Positions 15,741-23,032 of a stretch of DNA of 53,323 bases are shown in pieces (within the stretch, counting starts at the first letter, position 1; each line of letters begins with the position of its first letter). The DNA is from Oscillospiraceae bacterium (GTDB lineage: Bacteria > Bacillota > Clostridia > Oscillospirales > Acutalibacteraceae). The stretch spans positions 1 to 53,323 of the forward strand of contig CACZGD010000025.1 of the NCBI GenBank assembly GCA_902780565.1. Direction: 5' to 3'. A model generated the notes under the pieces. The model searched no databases and was not told the origin of the DNA. It saw only the letters and a program-made list of their open reading frames with translations. The position numbers were made by a program, and so were the translations under genes.

Positions 15741-15755
15741 TTAGAATTATTCTAA
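15741..15755. promoter_or_regulatory. PerR box (perfect 7-1-7 palindrome)
   Basis: TTAGAATTATTCTAA is a perfect inverted repeat and fits the PerR/Fur-type consensus. It lies between the -10 (15760-15765) and the perR ATG (15727), covering the expected transcription start, so bound repressor would block the polymerase. A further half-site (TTCTA) overlaps at its right end. Confidence 0.85.
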
Positions 15756-15759
15756 TTCT

Positions 15760-15788
15760 ATTTTATCCGATCCGCCGCCGTTTGTCAA
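15760..15788 (-). promoter_or_regulatory. Strong sigma-A promoter of the perR-rbr-dfx operon
   Basis: On minus a consensus TTGACA (15783-15788), 17-bp spacer, TAAAAT (15760-15765). Confidence 0.85.
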
Positions 15789-15847
15789 CAGCGAAAAACC
15801 GGAATGGGACGATCCGGGCGGATTTGTCACGGGCAGCCCTTCTGCTC

Positions 15848-15876
15848 TTTACAAGGCGCTTGTTTTGTGATATGCT
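15848..15876 (+). promoter_or_regulatory. Sigma-A promoter of the E2-like gene
   Basis: TTTACA (15848-15853), 17-bp spacer, TATGCT (15871-15876). The transcript should begin near 15883, just after the only upstream ATG (15881). Confidence 0.6.
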
Positions 15877-15984
15877 TATCATGAGGAAAAACAGGCGCAA
15901 AAAGAACGGAAAGGACTTACCTTCATACAGATTCAGGAAAACAACGTCGAAACCTTCAATATCCAGCGCAAGATCGTTGCGAAC

Positions 15985-16854
15985 ATGACGACCGAAAGCT
16001 GGACCAGCATTCCGCACGTCAGCTTTGTCTATGAAGCGGATATCACCGATTTCATCGCGGCGTACCGCAAATTCGATACGGACCGCCCGGAATTCCGTCT
16101 GACCTTCAACACCGCCATGCTCAAGGTGCTGGCGGAGGGCATCGAGGCCGCGCCGCGTCTGAACGGGCATATGTCGTTCCAGCGTCGGCTGGTGCGCGGC
16201 AGAGTCGAGTATCTGGATCAGATCGACGTCTCGGTCCCGTGGACCCTGCCGGACGGACACATGATGACCATCACCATGAAGGACGTGGGCAACAAAACGC
16301 TCAGGCAGATGGCGGAGTATACGGACGATATCAACCGCCGTCTGAAGAACACGAACCTGACGGAGGCGCTGTATTCCGTTTCGGTCCACGACACCCTCGA
16401 GCGCCTGAAAAAGGGACGCGTCGTCTCGTCGCTGCTGCGGCTCTACGGCTCCAAAACGAACCCGAAGCACCGGGTCACGCCGCTCCGGGGGCAGGCGAAA
16501 AAGGACTATTACGCCATCCCGAAGGAGGACCGCATCACCTATGAGGACCTGAAGCAGGGCACCATCACGATCTCAAACATCGGCGCCGGGTCCCGGGGGA
16601 TCCGCGGGCATCTGGATATGCTCATGATCATCCCGCCGCAGATCTTCGCCATCGGCATCAGCGCGCTGCAGCGCAAGCCCGTGGTCGTCACGGACGAAAA
16701 CGGGGAGGAAAAGGTGGAGATCCGCAGCATCCTGCCCATGGTCCTCTGCTTCGATCACCGCGCCCTCGATTTCGGGCAGGTCACGCCCTTCCTGCGCCGG
16801 ATGGAGGAGATCTTCAAGGACCCGTCGCTGGTCCTGCGCGACGATTATACCTGA
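15985..16854 (+). CDS. 2-oxoacid dehydrogenase E2-like acyltransferase domain protein (true start unclear)
   Basis: At least 289 residues of an E2/CAT-fold acyltransferase core, without lipoyl or subunit-binding domains. The active-site motif D-H-R-A-L-D-F-G (HxxxD) is intact near the C-terminus, as is the N-T-x-x-L-K-V-L-style core. Coding similarity clearly begins upstream of the ATG at 15985: the in-frame codons encode R-K-I-V-A-N-M-T-T-E-S-W, the usual entry to an E2 core. Yet no ATG, GTG, TTG or CTG lies in that frame back to the stop at 15868. An AAAGGA site at 15910-15915 is 9 bases before an ATA and 15 before an ATT. Either a rare start is used or one base is missing after the ATG at 15881. 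Free-standing E2 cores occur in Clostridia with unproved roles; no E1 or E3 genes are nearby. Confidence 0.7.
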   Translation: MTTESWTSIPHVSFVYEADITDFIAAYRKFDTDRPEFRLTFNTAMLKVLAEGIEAAPRLNGHMSFQRRLVRGRVEYLDQIDVSVPWTLPDGHMMTITMKDVGNKTLRQMAEYTDDINRRLKNTNLTEALYSVSVHDTLERLKKGRVVSSLLRLYGSKTNPKHRVTPLRGQAKKDYYAIPKEDRITYEDLKQGTITISNIGAGSRGIRGHLDMLMIIPPQIFAIGISALQRKPVVVTDENGEEKVEIRSILPMVLCFDHRALDFGQVTPFLRRMEEIFKDPSLVLRDDYT

Positions 16855-16918
16855 TCTCCCGCGCTGCCTGCGGCAGCATATCCCATTTCGCCGCGCGATA
16901 ATATGCGCTTCGCGCGTG

Positions 16919-16950
16919 AAAAACGCGCCTCCGAACCAAACGGAGGCGCG
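16919..16950 (-). terminator. Intrinsic terminator of the redox-module operon
   Basis: 10-bp perfect stem CGCGCCTCCG (16924-16933 with 16941-16950), 7-base loop, followed on minus by TTTTTC. Confidence 0.8.
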
Positions 16951-16962
16951 CATCCATTCGCC

Positions 16963-17871
16963 TTATTCCGCGTCCTTCGGGACGCTTTTTTCATTTGGTC
17001 TGCTTTTGAGCAGCGGGTCGCGGCGGATGGCGCCGGTGGGGCACGCGGCTTTGCATTTCCCGCACCGTATGCACTCGGCGGAATTGATATCCTTCGTCAC
17101 GTCCACGGCCATGGGGCAGGTCTTTTCGCAGGCCTTGCAGCCCACGCATTTTTCTTTGTCCAGCGCCATGCGCGAAAGCGAAAAGCGGTTGAACAGCCCA
17201 TAGATCGCCCCAAGCGGGCACAGGTAGCGGCAGAAGAACCTGGGGATCCACACCGCGCCCAGCAGCACGGCAAGCAGCACCAGCGCCTTCCAGCTGAACA
17301 GCCAGCCCGCAAGCGCGCGCAGACGCTCGTCCCCCAGCAGCAGCGGCACGCCGCCCTCCAGCGTCCCGGCGGGGCAGATCAGCTTGCAGAACCACGGCGC
17401 GCCCGCGCCGTATTTGTCCACAAGAAACACGGGCAGCAGCAGGACGAACACCAGCAGCACGGCGTATTTCAGCAACCGGAGCACCCGGTCAATCTTTTTT
17501 GGGAGCTTGATTTTTTTGACCGGCAGCTTCGCAAGCAAATCCTGCAGAAAGCCGAAGGGGCATAAAAAGCCGCAGGCAAGCCGCCCCAGCAGCACGCCGA
17601 ACAGCATCAGGGTGCCGAGCACGTAAAAGGGGAGCCGCCTGTCCTTCCCCGCCAGGATTGCCTGCAGGGACCCGATCGGGCACGCGCCCAGCGCCCCGGG
17701 GCAGGAATAGCAGTTGAGCACCGGCACGCACAGCCCTTTTGTGTTGCCGGTGAAGATCTTCGTTTTGAAAAAGCCCGCCGCGTAGCCGTTGAAAAACACG
17801 GCGGCGGCAGCCTGCACGGCCGTGCGCACGCGCGATTGCCGCTTTACCCGATCCCGATGCATTCCAGACAT
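16963..17871 (-). CDS. NapH/polyferredoxin-type membrane 4Fe-4S protein
   Basis: 302 residues from the ATG at 17871 (GGTGA site in front). It has about five TM helices; two cysteine loops at helix ends (C-G-F-L-C-P-F-G-F-L-Q and C-R-Y-L-C-P-L-G-A-I-Y) are the CX3CP motifs of the NapH/NosR/MauN family. Two C-terminal 4Fe-4S ferredoxin motifs follow (C-V-G-C-K-A-C-E-K-T-C-P and C-I-R-C-G-K-C-K-A-A-C-P). Extra Cys near the N-terminus (N-C-Y-S-C-P-G-A-L-G-A-C-P) is typical of the clostridial subgroup. The family moves electrons across or along the membrane. It is the third gene after a TlpA-like lipoprotein and a CXXC micro-protein and overlaps the latter by 28 bp. Confidence 0.9.
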   Translation of the reverse strand: MSGMHRDRVKRQSRVRTAVQAAAAVFFNGYAAGFFKTKIFTGNTKGLCVPVLNCYSCPGALGACPIGSLQAILAGKDRRLPFYVLGTLMLFGVLLGRLACGFLCPFGFLQDLLAKLPVKKIKLPKKIDRVLRLLKYAVLLVFVLLLPVFLVDKYGAGAPWFCKLICPAGTLEGGVPLLLGDERLRALAGWLFSWKALVLLAVLLGAVWIPRFFCRYLCPLGAIYGLFNRFSLSRMALDKEKCVGCKACEKTCPMAVDVTKDINSAECIRCGKCKAACPTGAIRRDPLLKSRPNEKSVPKDAE

Positions 17872-18047
17872 ATCTTCACCGCCTTTTGCAGCACCGCCGT
17901 GAACTCGCCGCCCGCCGCGCCTATGGCGACGCCCAGCCCGCCCAGCAGCAGACACAGGATCCGCACAGCGTGAACCGTCAGGCGGCGTTTACCGCCGTCG
18001 AAACGCGCGGGGGAAGCGCTCCGCGCGTCGTTGGTCTCCCGGGTCAT
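17844..18047 (-). CDS. CD1871A-family CXXC micro-protein
   Basis: 67 residues. One TM helix (about 30-48) precedes the conserved ending V-L-x-K-A-x-x-I-C-L-E-C-I-G-I-G with the C60-x-x-C63 pair. This ending is the mark of the CD1871A CXXC family of Clostridia. The ATG at 18047 has GGAGA in front and overlaps the stop of the TlpA-like gene by 4 bp; the 3' end overlaps the polyferredoxin gene by 28 bp, so all three should be co-translated. The position of the CXXC just outside or inside the membrane edge suggests a thiol relay between the polyferredoxin and the extracytoplasmic thioredoxin-like protein. That role is inference. Confidence 0.85.
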   Translation of the reverse strand: MTRETNDARSASPARFDGGKRRLTVHAVRILCLLLGGLGVAIGAAGGEFTAVLQKAVKICLECIGIG

Positions 18048-18700
18048 ATCGTCTCCTTCCCCAACAGGGTCAGGGTGTTGTTGATCGCCTCGGTATAGGC
18101 GGCGGCAAAGTCGTCCTGCGCCCCGATCATCTCGGTGCCGACGCAAACGCCGTTTTCGTCAAAGAACAGGGTCGTGGGGACGTACAGCACGTCGTTCAGC
18201 AGGTCGTTCAGGTCCCCGTCAAAGCTCACCAGCGTCACGCCGGTGTAACCGGCCTCGTCCAGAATGCTCTGCACGGTGTCCTTCTGCCCGTGGGCGTCGG
18301 TGCAAAGGGTGATCAGCCGCACGTTTTCGGGCAGGGTCTTCTCAAACGCGGCAAGGTCTGCCATTTCGGAAAGGCAGGGACCGCAGAAGGTGGCCCAGAT
18401 GTTGACCACGGTCAGGTCGCGTCCGGCAAAGTCCGCGGCGGTGAACGTCGAGCCGTCCAGCGTTCCGGCGGAAAAATCCGTCAGATCGGAAAAGTTCGGG
18501 TTCTTCGCGGCGCGCTGCTCGCTCGGCTGCGGGGTTTCGGCGTCTGTGATGGCGCCGTTTTCGGACTCGAGCGCCTGCGTGGAGGCGGCGTCGGCGGAGA
18601 CGTTTTCATCGGTGGTGGACGCCGGGCCGTTCGCGCAGGCGGCGAACAGCGTGAGCATGAGCGTAAGCGTCAGCAGTATGGCAACGGTTTTTTTCATCAT
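18044..18700 (-). CDS. TlpA-like thioredoxin-fold lipoprotein
   Basis: 218 residues. A lipoprotein signal (lipobox ending at C22) and a low-complexity linker (about 23-65) precede a redoxin/AhpC-TSA-like thioredoxin domain with W-A-T-F-C106-G-P-C109 and the cis-proline region Y-V-P-T-T. TlpA/ResA-type proteins act outside the membrane, as disulfide reductases or thiol peroxidase partners, and need electrons from inside. It is the first gene of the three-gene module with the CXXC micro-protein and the polyferredoxin. RBS AGGAGG precedes tandem ATGs (18700/18697). Confidence 0.9.
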   Translation of the reverse strand: MMKKTVAILLTLTLMLTLFAACANGPASTTDENVSADAASTQALESENGAITDAETPQPSEQRAAKNPNFSDLTDFSAGTLDGSTFTAADFAGRDLTVVNIWATFCGPCLSEMADLAAFEKTLPENVRLITLCTDAHGQKDTVQSILDEAGYTGVTLVSFDGDLNDLLNDVLYVPTTLFFDENGVCVGTEMIGAQDDFAAAYTEAINNTLTLLGKETI

Positions 18701-18739
18701 GGGTCCTCCTGACAGAAATTATTCGCGGGGTATAATCCG

Positions 18740-18768
18740 ATTATATCCGATCCGGGGCAAAAAGTAAA
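18740..18768 (-). promoter_or_regulatory. Promoter of the TlpA/CXXC/polyferredoxin operon
   Basis: On minus TTTACT (18763-18768), 17-bp spacer, TATAAT (18740-18745). The -35 overlaps the foot of the preceding gene's terminator. Confidence 0.65.
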
Positions 18769-18788
18769 GAGCGGTTTTGCCCGCTCTT
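18759..18788 (-). terminator. Intrinsic terminator after the anti-sigma gene, overlapping the next -35
   Basis: 8-bp perfect stem AAGAGCGG (18767-18774 with 18781-18788), 6-base loop, followed on minus by a run reading TACTTTTTG. Its foot supplies part of the TTTACT -35 of the next operon. Confidence 0.65.
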
Positions 18789-18805
18789 CGCTGTTTTCGT
18801 ACCGT

Positions 18806-19936
18806 TTATTCCGGCTGTACGCCGTTTGACCACATCTCGATCACCTCCGGCGCGCCGCCTTCCTCGGGCGCTTCGCTCCCCGAGGGGACCGCGAACCGCT
18901 CGTCCGTGTAGGGGACGTTTTCGTTCAGGTACCGGATGAACGCCGCCGCCTTCTCGGGCCCGATGAACCACACCGCCGGGGCGCCCGGCACGTTCAGGAT
19001 CAGGTGCCCGTCCTCGGTGACGGTCAGGCTGCGGTTTTCGATCCCGAGGCGAGGCACGTCGATCCGGATGCCGACGAGCGACCGGCTCCAATTCTCCCAG
19101 TTCCCGTCGGCGGCAAGGTTCGGGGCCGTTTCGTCCGGCAGCAGCGCGTCCCAGATCAGCGCGTCGTCAAAATCGAGATAGACCCGCTGTACCCAGCCGT
19201 TGTCGTCCGGCAGCGTGGCGCAGCCGTCCCCGAACGCGGCGCTTTCGCGCAGCGACAGGGCGGAAATCAGCTCGCCCAGCGTCGCAGTCCCGAACCACGG
19301 GTCAAGGTAGGCGTAGGTCAGCCCGTCCTCCAGCGTCACGGCAACCCCGGCGTTCGGGTCCGCGCCCGCAATGCGCTTCGCCGCCGCGGTCTGCGTGTGG
19401 ATCTCCTCGGTATACAGGTCCTGCCCGATCAGCGTCGCCGTGAACAGGTCCTCCCCCACGAAGGCGGGGTCCAGCGGGCGCGTCTGCACCGAGAATTCCC
19501 GGCCGTTCACCTGCAGCGCCGGGTATTTTTCCGGCGCGGTTTTTTCGTCCCAATGCTTTTCCACGGCGATCTCGCCCCCCACGGGGGTGGTCTCCGGCTG
19601 CGGGGACTCCGTCGGCGGGACGTTGGTTGGCTGTTCCGGCGCCTGTTCGGTCGGTGCTTCCGCGTTCGGGACCGTGGCGGCCATCGTTGCCGTTTCGGTC
19701 GGCGCGCCGATCGCGGGGACCGTCTGCCCGCCGGACTCCGAAACCGGAGCCGGGCTCGGCAGGTCTATCATGCCCGCCTTGCGGCGCAGTCCCGCCTTTC
19801 GTATCGCAAAGCCCGCCGCGATCAGCAGGACCAGCCCCAGCGCCGTCCCCACGGCGGCGTTCCGCCTGCGGTTCCGCCGGCGGATCGTTTTCGCTTTTGC
19901 AAGGATCTCCCTTGCGTCTTCGTCATAGGCTCTCAT
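18806..19936 (-). CDS. Putative anti-sigma factor / sigma-linked single-pass membrane protein
   Basis: 376 residues from the ATG at 19936 (AAGGAGGG, 9-base spacing; a TTG six bases earlier is too close). A short cytoplasmic basic helix (about 1-28, R-R-R-N-R-R-R) is followed by one TM (about 29-47), a long Pro/Thr/Glu-rich spacer (about 55-120) and an outside alpha/beta domain of unknown fold (about 125-376). It overlaps the sigma-factor gene by 14 bp. This gene order and topology fit a membrane anti-sigma factor, but no ZAS zinc motif or known anti-sigma domain is visible, so the role rests on position alone. Confidence 0.7.
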   Translation of the reverse strand: MRAYDEDAREILAKAKTIRRRNRRRNAAVGTALGLVLLIAAGFAIRKAGLRRKAGMIDLPSPAPVSESGGQTVPAIGAPTETATMAATVPNAEAPTEQAPEQPTNVPPTESPQPETTPVGGEIAVEKHWDEKTAPEKYPALQVNGREFSVQTRPLDPAFVGEDLFTATLIGQDLYTEEIHTQTAAAKRIAGADPNAGVAVTLEDGLTYAYLDPWFGTATLGELISALSLRESAAFGDGCATLPDDNGWVQRVYLDFDDALIWDALLPDETAPNLAADGNWENWSRSLVGIRIDVPRLGIENRSLTVTEDGHLILNVPGAPAVWFIGPEKAAAFIRYLNENVPYTDERFAVPSGSEAPEEGGAPEVIEMWSNGVQPE

Positions 19937-20471
19937 TGTCAAAACCCTCCTTTTCGAGCGCGGTCCTCAGCGCCCTTCTGGCGCGGTGGACCAGCGTTTC
20001 CACACTGTGGGTGCTTTTGCGCAGCACCCGCGCGGCCGCCTTGTTCGGCAGCCCCTCGAAATAGGTGAGGAACAGGATCTCGCGATAGGCGTCGGGCAAC
20101 GTCCCCATCACGCGCCACAGCGTTTCGTTTTTCTCTTTCCCAAGATAGATCGCCTCGGCGTCGGTCCGGTCGGCGTCTGCGGGGTCCTCTGCCGGGATCG
20201 GCGCGCGCTTTTGCCGCCTGAGGTGGTCCAGCGCCAGATTGCGTCCGATGGCGTACAGCCACGTGCCCAACGCCGCGTCCCCGCGGTAGGGCGGTTTTTT
20301 GACCGCCAGCCGCACGAAGACCTCCTGCGCCAGATCCTCCGCGTCCGAAAAATTCTTCGTATAGCCGTTGAGAAACAGCGTCAGCCCCTCGCGGTAGGCG
20401 CGCAGGATCTCCGTCATCGCCCCGTCGTCCCCGTCCAGAAACCGGCGGTAGGCGTTCGCGCCCGCATCCAT
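19923..20471 (-). CDS. ECF-type RNA polymerase sigma factor
   Basis: 182 residues. Region 2 (about 25-90: D-A-E-D-L-A-Q-E-V-F-V-R-L-A, then W-L-Y-A-I-G-R-N-L-A-L-D-H-L-R-R) and region 4 (about 125-175: L-P-D-A-Y-R-E-I-L-F-L-T-Y-F-E-G-L, then S-V-E-T-L-V-H-R-A-R-R-A-L) are both clear and there is no region 1 or 3. The start is set at the ATG at 20471; the longer frame lacks a site. It directs polymerase to a small regulon under control of the co-translated membrane protein. No self-promoter was recognised. Confidence 0.9.
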   Translation of the reverse strand: MDAGANAYRRFLDGDDGAMTEILRAYREGLTLFLNGYTKNFSDAEDLAQEVFVRLAVKKPPYRGDAALGTWLYAIGRNLALDHLRRQKRAPIPAEDPADADRTDAEAIYLGKEKNETLWRVMGTLPDAYREILFLTYFEGLPNKAAARVLRKSTHSVETLVHRARRALRTALEKEGFDNESL

Positions 20472-20566
20472 GTTCCTCACATCCTTCCGGAAAGTCTTTG
20501 CAAAGTCCTTTCGCCCATATGACGCGCCCGGCGGGAAAAACCTCACACCCGGCGGACGATTTTTAT

Positions 20567-20601
20567 GAAAAAAGACGGGGACCGTGCAGCGCGGTCCCCG
20601 T
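20567..20601 (-). terminator. Intrinsic terminator of the HdeD-like gene
   Basis: 10-bp perfect stem ACGGGGACCG (20575-20584 with 20592-20601), 7-base loop, then CTTTTTTC on minus. Confidence 0.85.
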
Positions 20602-20616
20602 TTGCATCGTCTTTTC

Positions 20617-21153
20617 TCAGTCCGTCAGCAGCTTATAGACGTGTCCGGCTGCCACGGCGTCGATCACGGCCTCCACCAGCAGGGCGATCCCGGCAAGGAT
20701 CCACAGCAGGTTCACGGTCTCGTTCGCCCACACGATCAGCACCACGCCGAAGATCAGCGCCACAAGGCCGCTGATGAGCTGGAAGAAGCTGGCCTGCCCC
20801 GTGGCCTTGCGCGTGGTGACGTAGGCGTAGACCTTATAGGCGGCGTTCAGGATCAGGATCGCGCCGTAAACGATGATGAACGCCTTGCCCATCTTGCCGT
20901 TGAAGATCAGGCACAGCACGCCGACCAGCACGGAGATGATCCCCATCACGCAGCGGGAAACGGGCGACGCGCCGCGGCTGTCGAGGAAGAAATATTTGAC
21001 CAGCGCGATCGCGCCCACAAGGATCAGCAGCACGCCGATCAGGATGGTGACGACGCTGCGCAGCAGCTCGGGCTTCACGATCATAAAGATCCCCAGCACG
21101 GCCTCGGCCAGCAGGATCAGCAGGGAAGAGTAGCTTTTTTTGATGAAATCCAT
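20617..21153 (-). CDS. HdeD-like (DUF308) membrane protein
   Basis: 178 residues with six hydrophobic helices arranged as three hairpins, each with the short G-[IV]-x-x-[IL]-x-x-G pattern of the HdeD/DUF308 family. In enterobacteria HdeD is linked to acid resistance; in Firmicutes the function is not settled. A GGAGG site 7 bases before the ATG and a clean promoter (21181-21209) show it is a single-gene unit with its own terminator. Confidence 0.85.
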   Translation of the reverse strand: MDFIKKSYSSLLILLAEAVLGIFMIVKPELLRSVVTILIGVLLILVGAIALVKYFFLDSRGASPVSRCVMGIISVLVGVLCLIFNGKMGKAFIIVYGAILILNAAYKVYAYVTTRKATGQASFFQLISGLVALIFGVVLIVWANETVNLLWILAGIALLVEAVIDAVAAGHVYKLLTD

Positions 21154-21180
21154 AACGCGCCTCCGTAAAATGATAGGTCT

Positions 21181-21209
21181 ATTTTATACGAATCCGCCGA
21201 AAAAATCAA
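21181..21209 (-). promoter_or_regulatory. Sigma-A promoter of the HdeD-like gene
   Basis: On minus TTGATT (21204-21209), 17-bp spacer, TAAAAT (21181-21186). Confidence 0.7.
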
Positions 21210-21454
21210 GCCCCGCGCCGCAATTCCCGCCGTTCCCGGCGCAATTTGTCCGATCCGCAGGCTTTGCTCCCGTCGGCAGATCCCGGGCGCGCGGGAGAGA
21301 ATCGCAAAATGCGGAAGAATGAATGCGGAATTTCGGAAGGGCTTCGCCCTTACCCGATTATAATGCCGACCGCAGGTCCCGACCCTCGGCCCTCGGCCCC
21401 CGGCCCCCGGCCCTAATATTAAAATGCCTATTTCAAAAATTCACAATCGCGTCA
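21210..21454. other. Gene-free stretch with dispersed repeat and short heptamer array
   Basis: Between the divergent HdeD-like and FAD-enzyme genes. It holds a small hairpin (AAGGGCTTCGCCCTT, 21337-21351), the first copy of the 46-bp dispersed repeat (21347-21392) and four heptamers of the CCCTCGG/CCCCCGG kind (about 21384-21411). No gene is seen. Confidence 0.7.
21347..21392. repeat. 46-bp dispersed repeat, copy 1
   Basis: Identical over 46 bases to 47073-47118, starting CCCTTACCCGATTATAATGC and running into CCCTCGG heptamers. Each copy is preceded by an inverted-repeat foot AAGGG...CCCTT. A 19-base part, AATGCCGACCGCAGGTCCC, occurs a third time at about 47145-47163. Confidence 0.85.
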
Positions 21455-21483
21455 TTGACGCATCCTCCTTTCTGTGTTATATT
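21455..21483 (+). promoter_or_regulatory. Sigma-A promoter of the FAD enzyme / ferredoxin reductase operon
   Basis: TTGACG (21455-21460), 17-bp spacer, TATATT (21478-21483). Confidence 0.7.
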
Positions 21484-21525
21484 TATTATATAACGTGCTG
21501 TCATGCACAGAGAGGATGATCACGA

Positions 21526-23031
21526 ATGAACCGATATGACGTTATCGTTGTCGGCGCCGGCAACGGCGGGCTGGTTTCGGCGTGCTCCGTGGCAAAGGCG
21601 GGCTATCGCACGCTGCTGCTGGAAAAGCACAATCTGCCGGGCGGCTGCGCCACCAGCTTTGTGCGCGGGCGCTTTGAGTTTGAGGTCGCGCTGCACGAGC
21701 TTTGCAGCCAGTCCACCTCGGCAGAGGCGGATTCCGTGGAGAAGATCTTTGACCGGCTTGGCGTAAAGAACGAGATGTTTTACGAAAAAACGCTGTTCCG
21801 CGTCGTCTGTCAGGGACCGGAGGGCTACGACGTGCGTCTCAGAACGGGCTACGAGAATTTCCTGGACGACATGGAGGCCGCCGTGCCGGGCTGCCGCGAG
21901 AGCGTGAAGGCGCTGCTGGACCTGAACGGCCTGCTGGACGAGGCGCAGGACTACCTTGCGAAGGGGCAGATCAACCCCGCCGTGCTGTTCGGCAAATACG
22001 GCGATTTCGTGCGCGCGGCGTCCCACAGCATGGACGACGTGATGAACGCGCTTGGCATTCCCGAAAAGGCGCAGCGCATCCTGACCACCTACTGGGGCTA
22101 TCTCGGCGTGCCGACGGACGATATGAACGCCCTGCATTATCTCAGCCTTCTTGCGGCGTACACGAGCGCCTCCCCCAGCATGCCCTATCACCGCTCCCAC
22201 GAGCTGAGCCTTTCCTTGGTGCGGGTCCTGCAGGAAAACGGCGGCGAGATCCGCTATAACACCGAGGTCACGCGCTTTCTGTACGATCGCGGCGCCTGCA
22301 TCGGCGTGGTCGCCGGGGGCGAGGTCTTCTACGCGAAAAAGATCATTTCCAATATTATTCCGAACAACGTCTTCAACCGCTCCCCGCAGGAGCAGATCGG
22401 CAGGCGCGACCGCAAGCTCGCGAACGCCAGAAAGCTCGGCATGACCTTCTGCACGGTCTATATCGGGCTGGACGCGACCATGGAGGAGCTGGGCATCGAG
22501 GACTACAGCGTGTTCATCATGAACAACACGAACAACCGCCTGCAGTTCGAGGACCGTCTGGACTTCGGCATGTACGTGGTCAACTGCCTCAATAAGGCGC
22601 TGCCGGAGGCCTCCCCCTCCGGGACCAGCATGCTGTTCTTCACGCTGCCCTGCATGCCCGGGGATCTGCCGAAGGACCTGACCGCCAGAGGCTATAAGCG
22701 GTTCAAGGAGGAAGTGGCGGAGAAATATATCCGCGACTACGAGCGCGTGATGGGCGTGTCCGTCATGGACCACATCGAGGAGATCGAGGTCGCCACGCCC
22801 GTGACCTTCGCCCGCTACCTTGCCACGCCCGACGGCTGCATTTACGGCTACGCGAACGAGGAGTGGGATAACGTGGTCACCCGCACCGTGGCGGAGCCGC
22901 TGGATTACCGCATCCCGAACCTGTATTTCTGCGGCGGGCACGGCATCCGCGGGGACGGCTATTCGTCCGCCTACATCACCGGCGCCATGGCTGCCGATAA
23001 GGTCATCAAAGCGCTGAAGGAGGGGAAATGA
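21526..23031 (+). CDS. CrtI-like FAD-dependent oxidoreductase (phytoene desaturase / saturase family)
   Basis: 501 residues. The N-terminal Rossmann motif G10-A-G-N-G-G-L, the E34-K-H-N region and the following L-P-G-G-C-A-T-S are those of the phytoene desaturase / all-trans-retinol saturase family; the C-terminal FAD motif is L-Y-F-C-G-G-H-G-I-R-G-D-G. The family adds or removes hydrogen at isolated or conjugated C=C bonds of lipophilic substrates. There are no carotenoid-synthesis genes here, and the next gene, one base after, is a ferredoxin-reductase-like flavoprotein. So a reductase that saturates a double bond, fed by its neighbour, is more likely than a desaturase. Substrate unknown. 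Confidence 0.85.
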   Translation: MNRYDVIVVGAGNGGLVSACSVAKAGYRTLLLEKHNLPGGCATSFVRGRFEFEVALHELCSQSTSAEADSVEKIFDRLGVKNEMFYEKTLFRVVCQGPEGYDVRLRTGYENFLDDMEAAVPGCRESVKALLDLNGLLDEAQDYLAKGQINPAVLFGKYGDFVRAASHSMDDVMNALGIPEKAQRILTTYWGYLGVPTDDMNALHYLSLLAAYTSASPSMPYHRSHELSLSLVRVLQENGGEIRYNTEVTRFLYDRGACIGVVAGGEVFYAKKIISNIIPNNVFNRSPQEQIGRRDRKLANARKLGMTFCTVYIGLDATMEELGIEDYSVFIMNNTNNRLQFEDRLDFGMYVVNCLNKALPEASPSGTSMLFFTLPCMPGDLPKDLTARGYKRFKEEVAEKYIRDYERVMGVSVMDHIEEIEVATPVTFARYLATPDGCIYGYANEEWDNVVTRTVAEPLDYRIPNLYFCGGHGIRGDGYSSAYITGAMAADKVIKALKEGK

Positions 23032-23032
23032 T

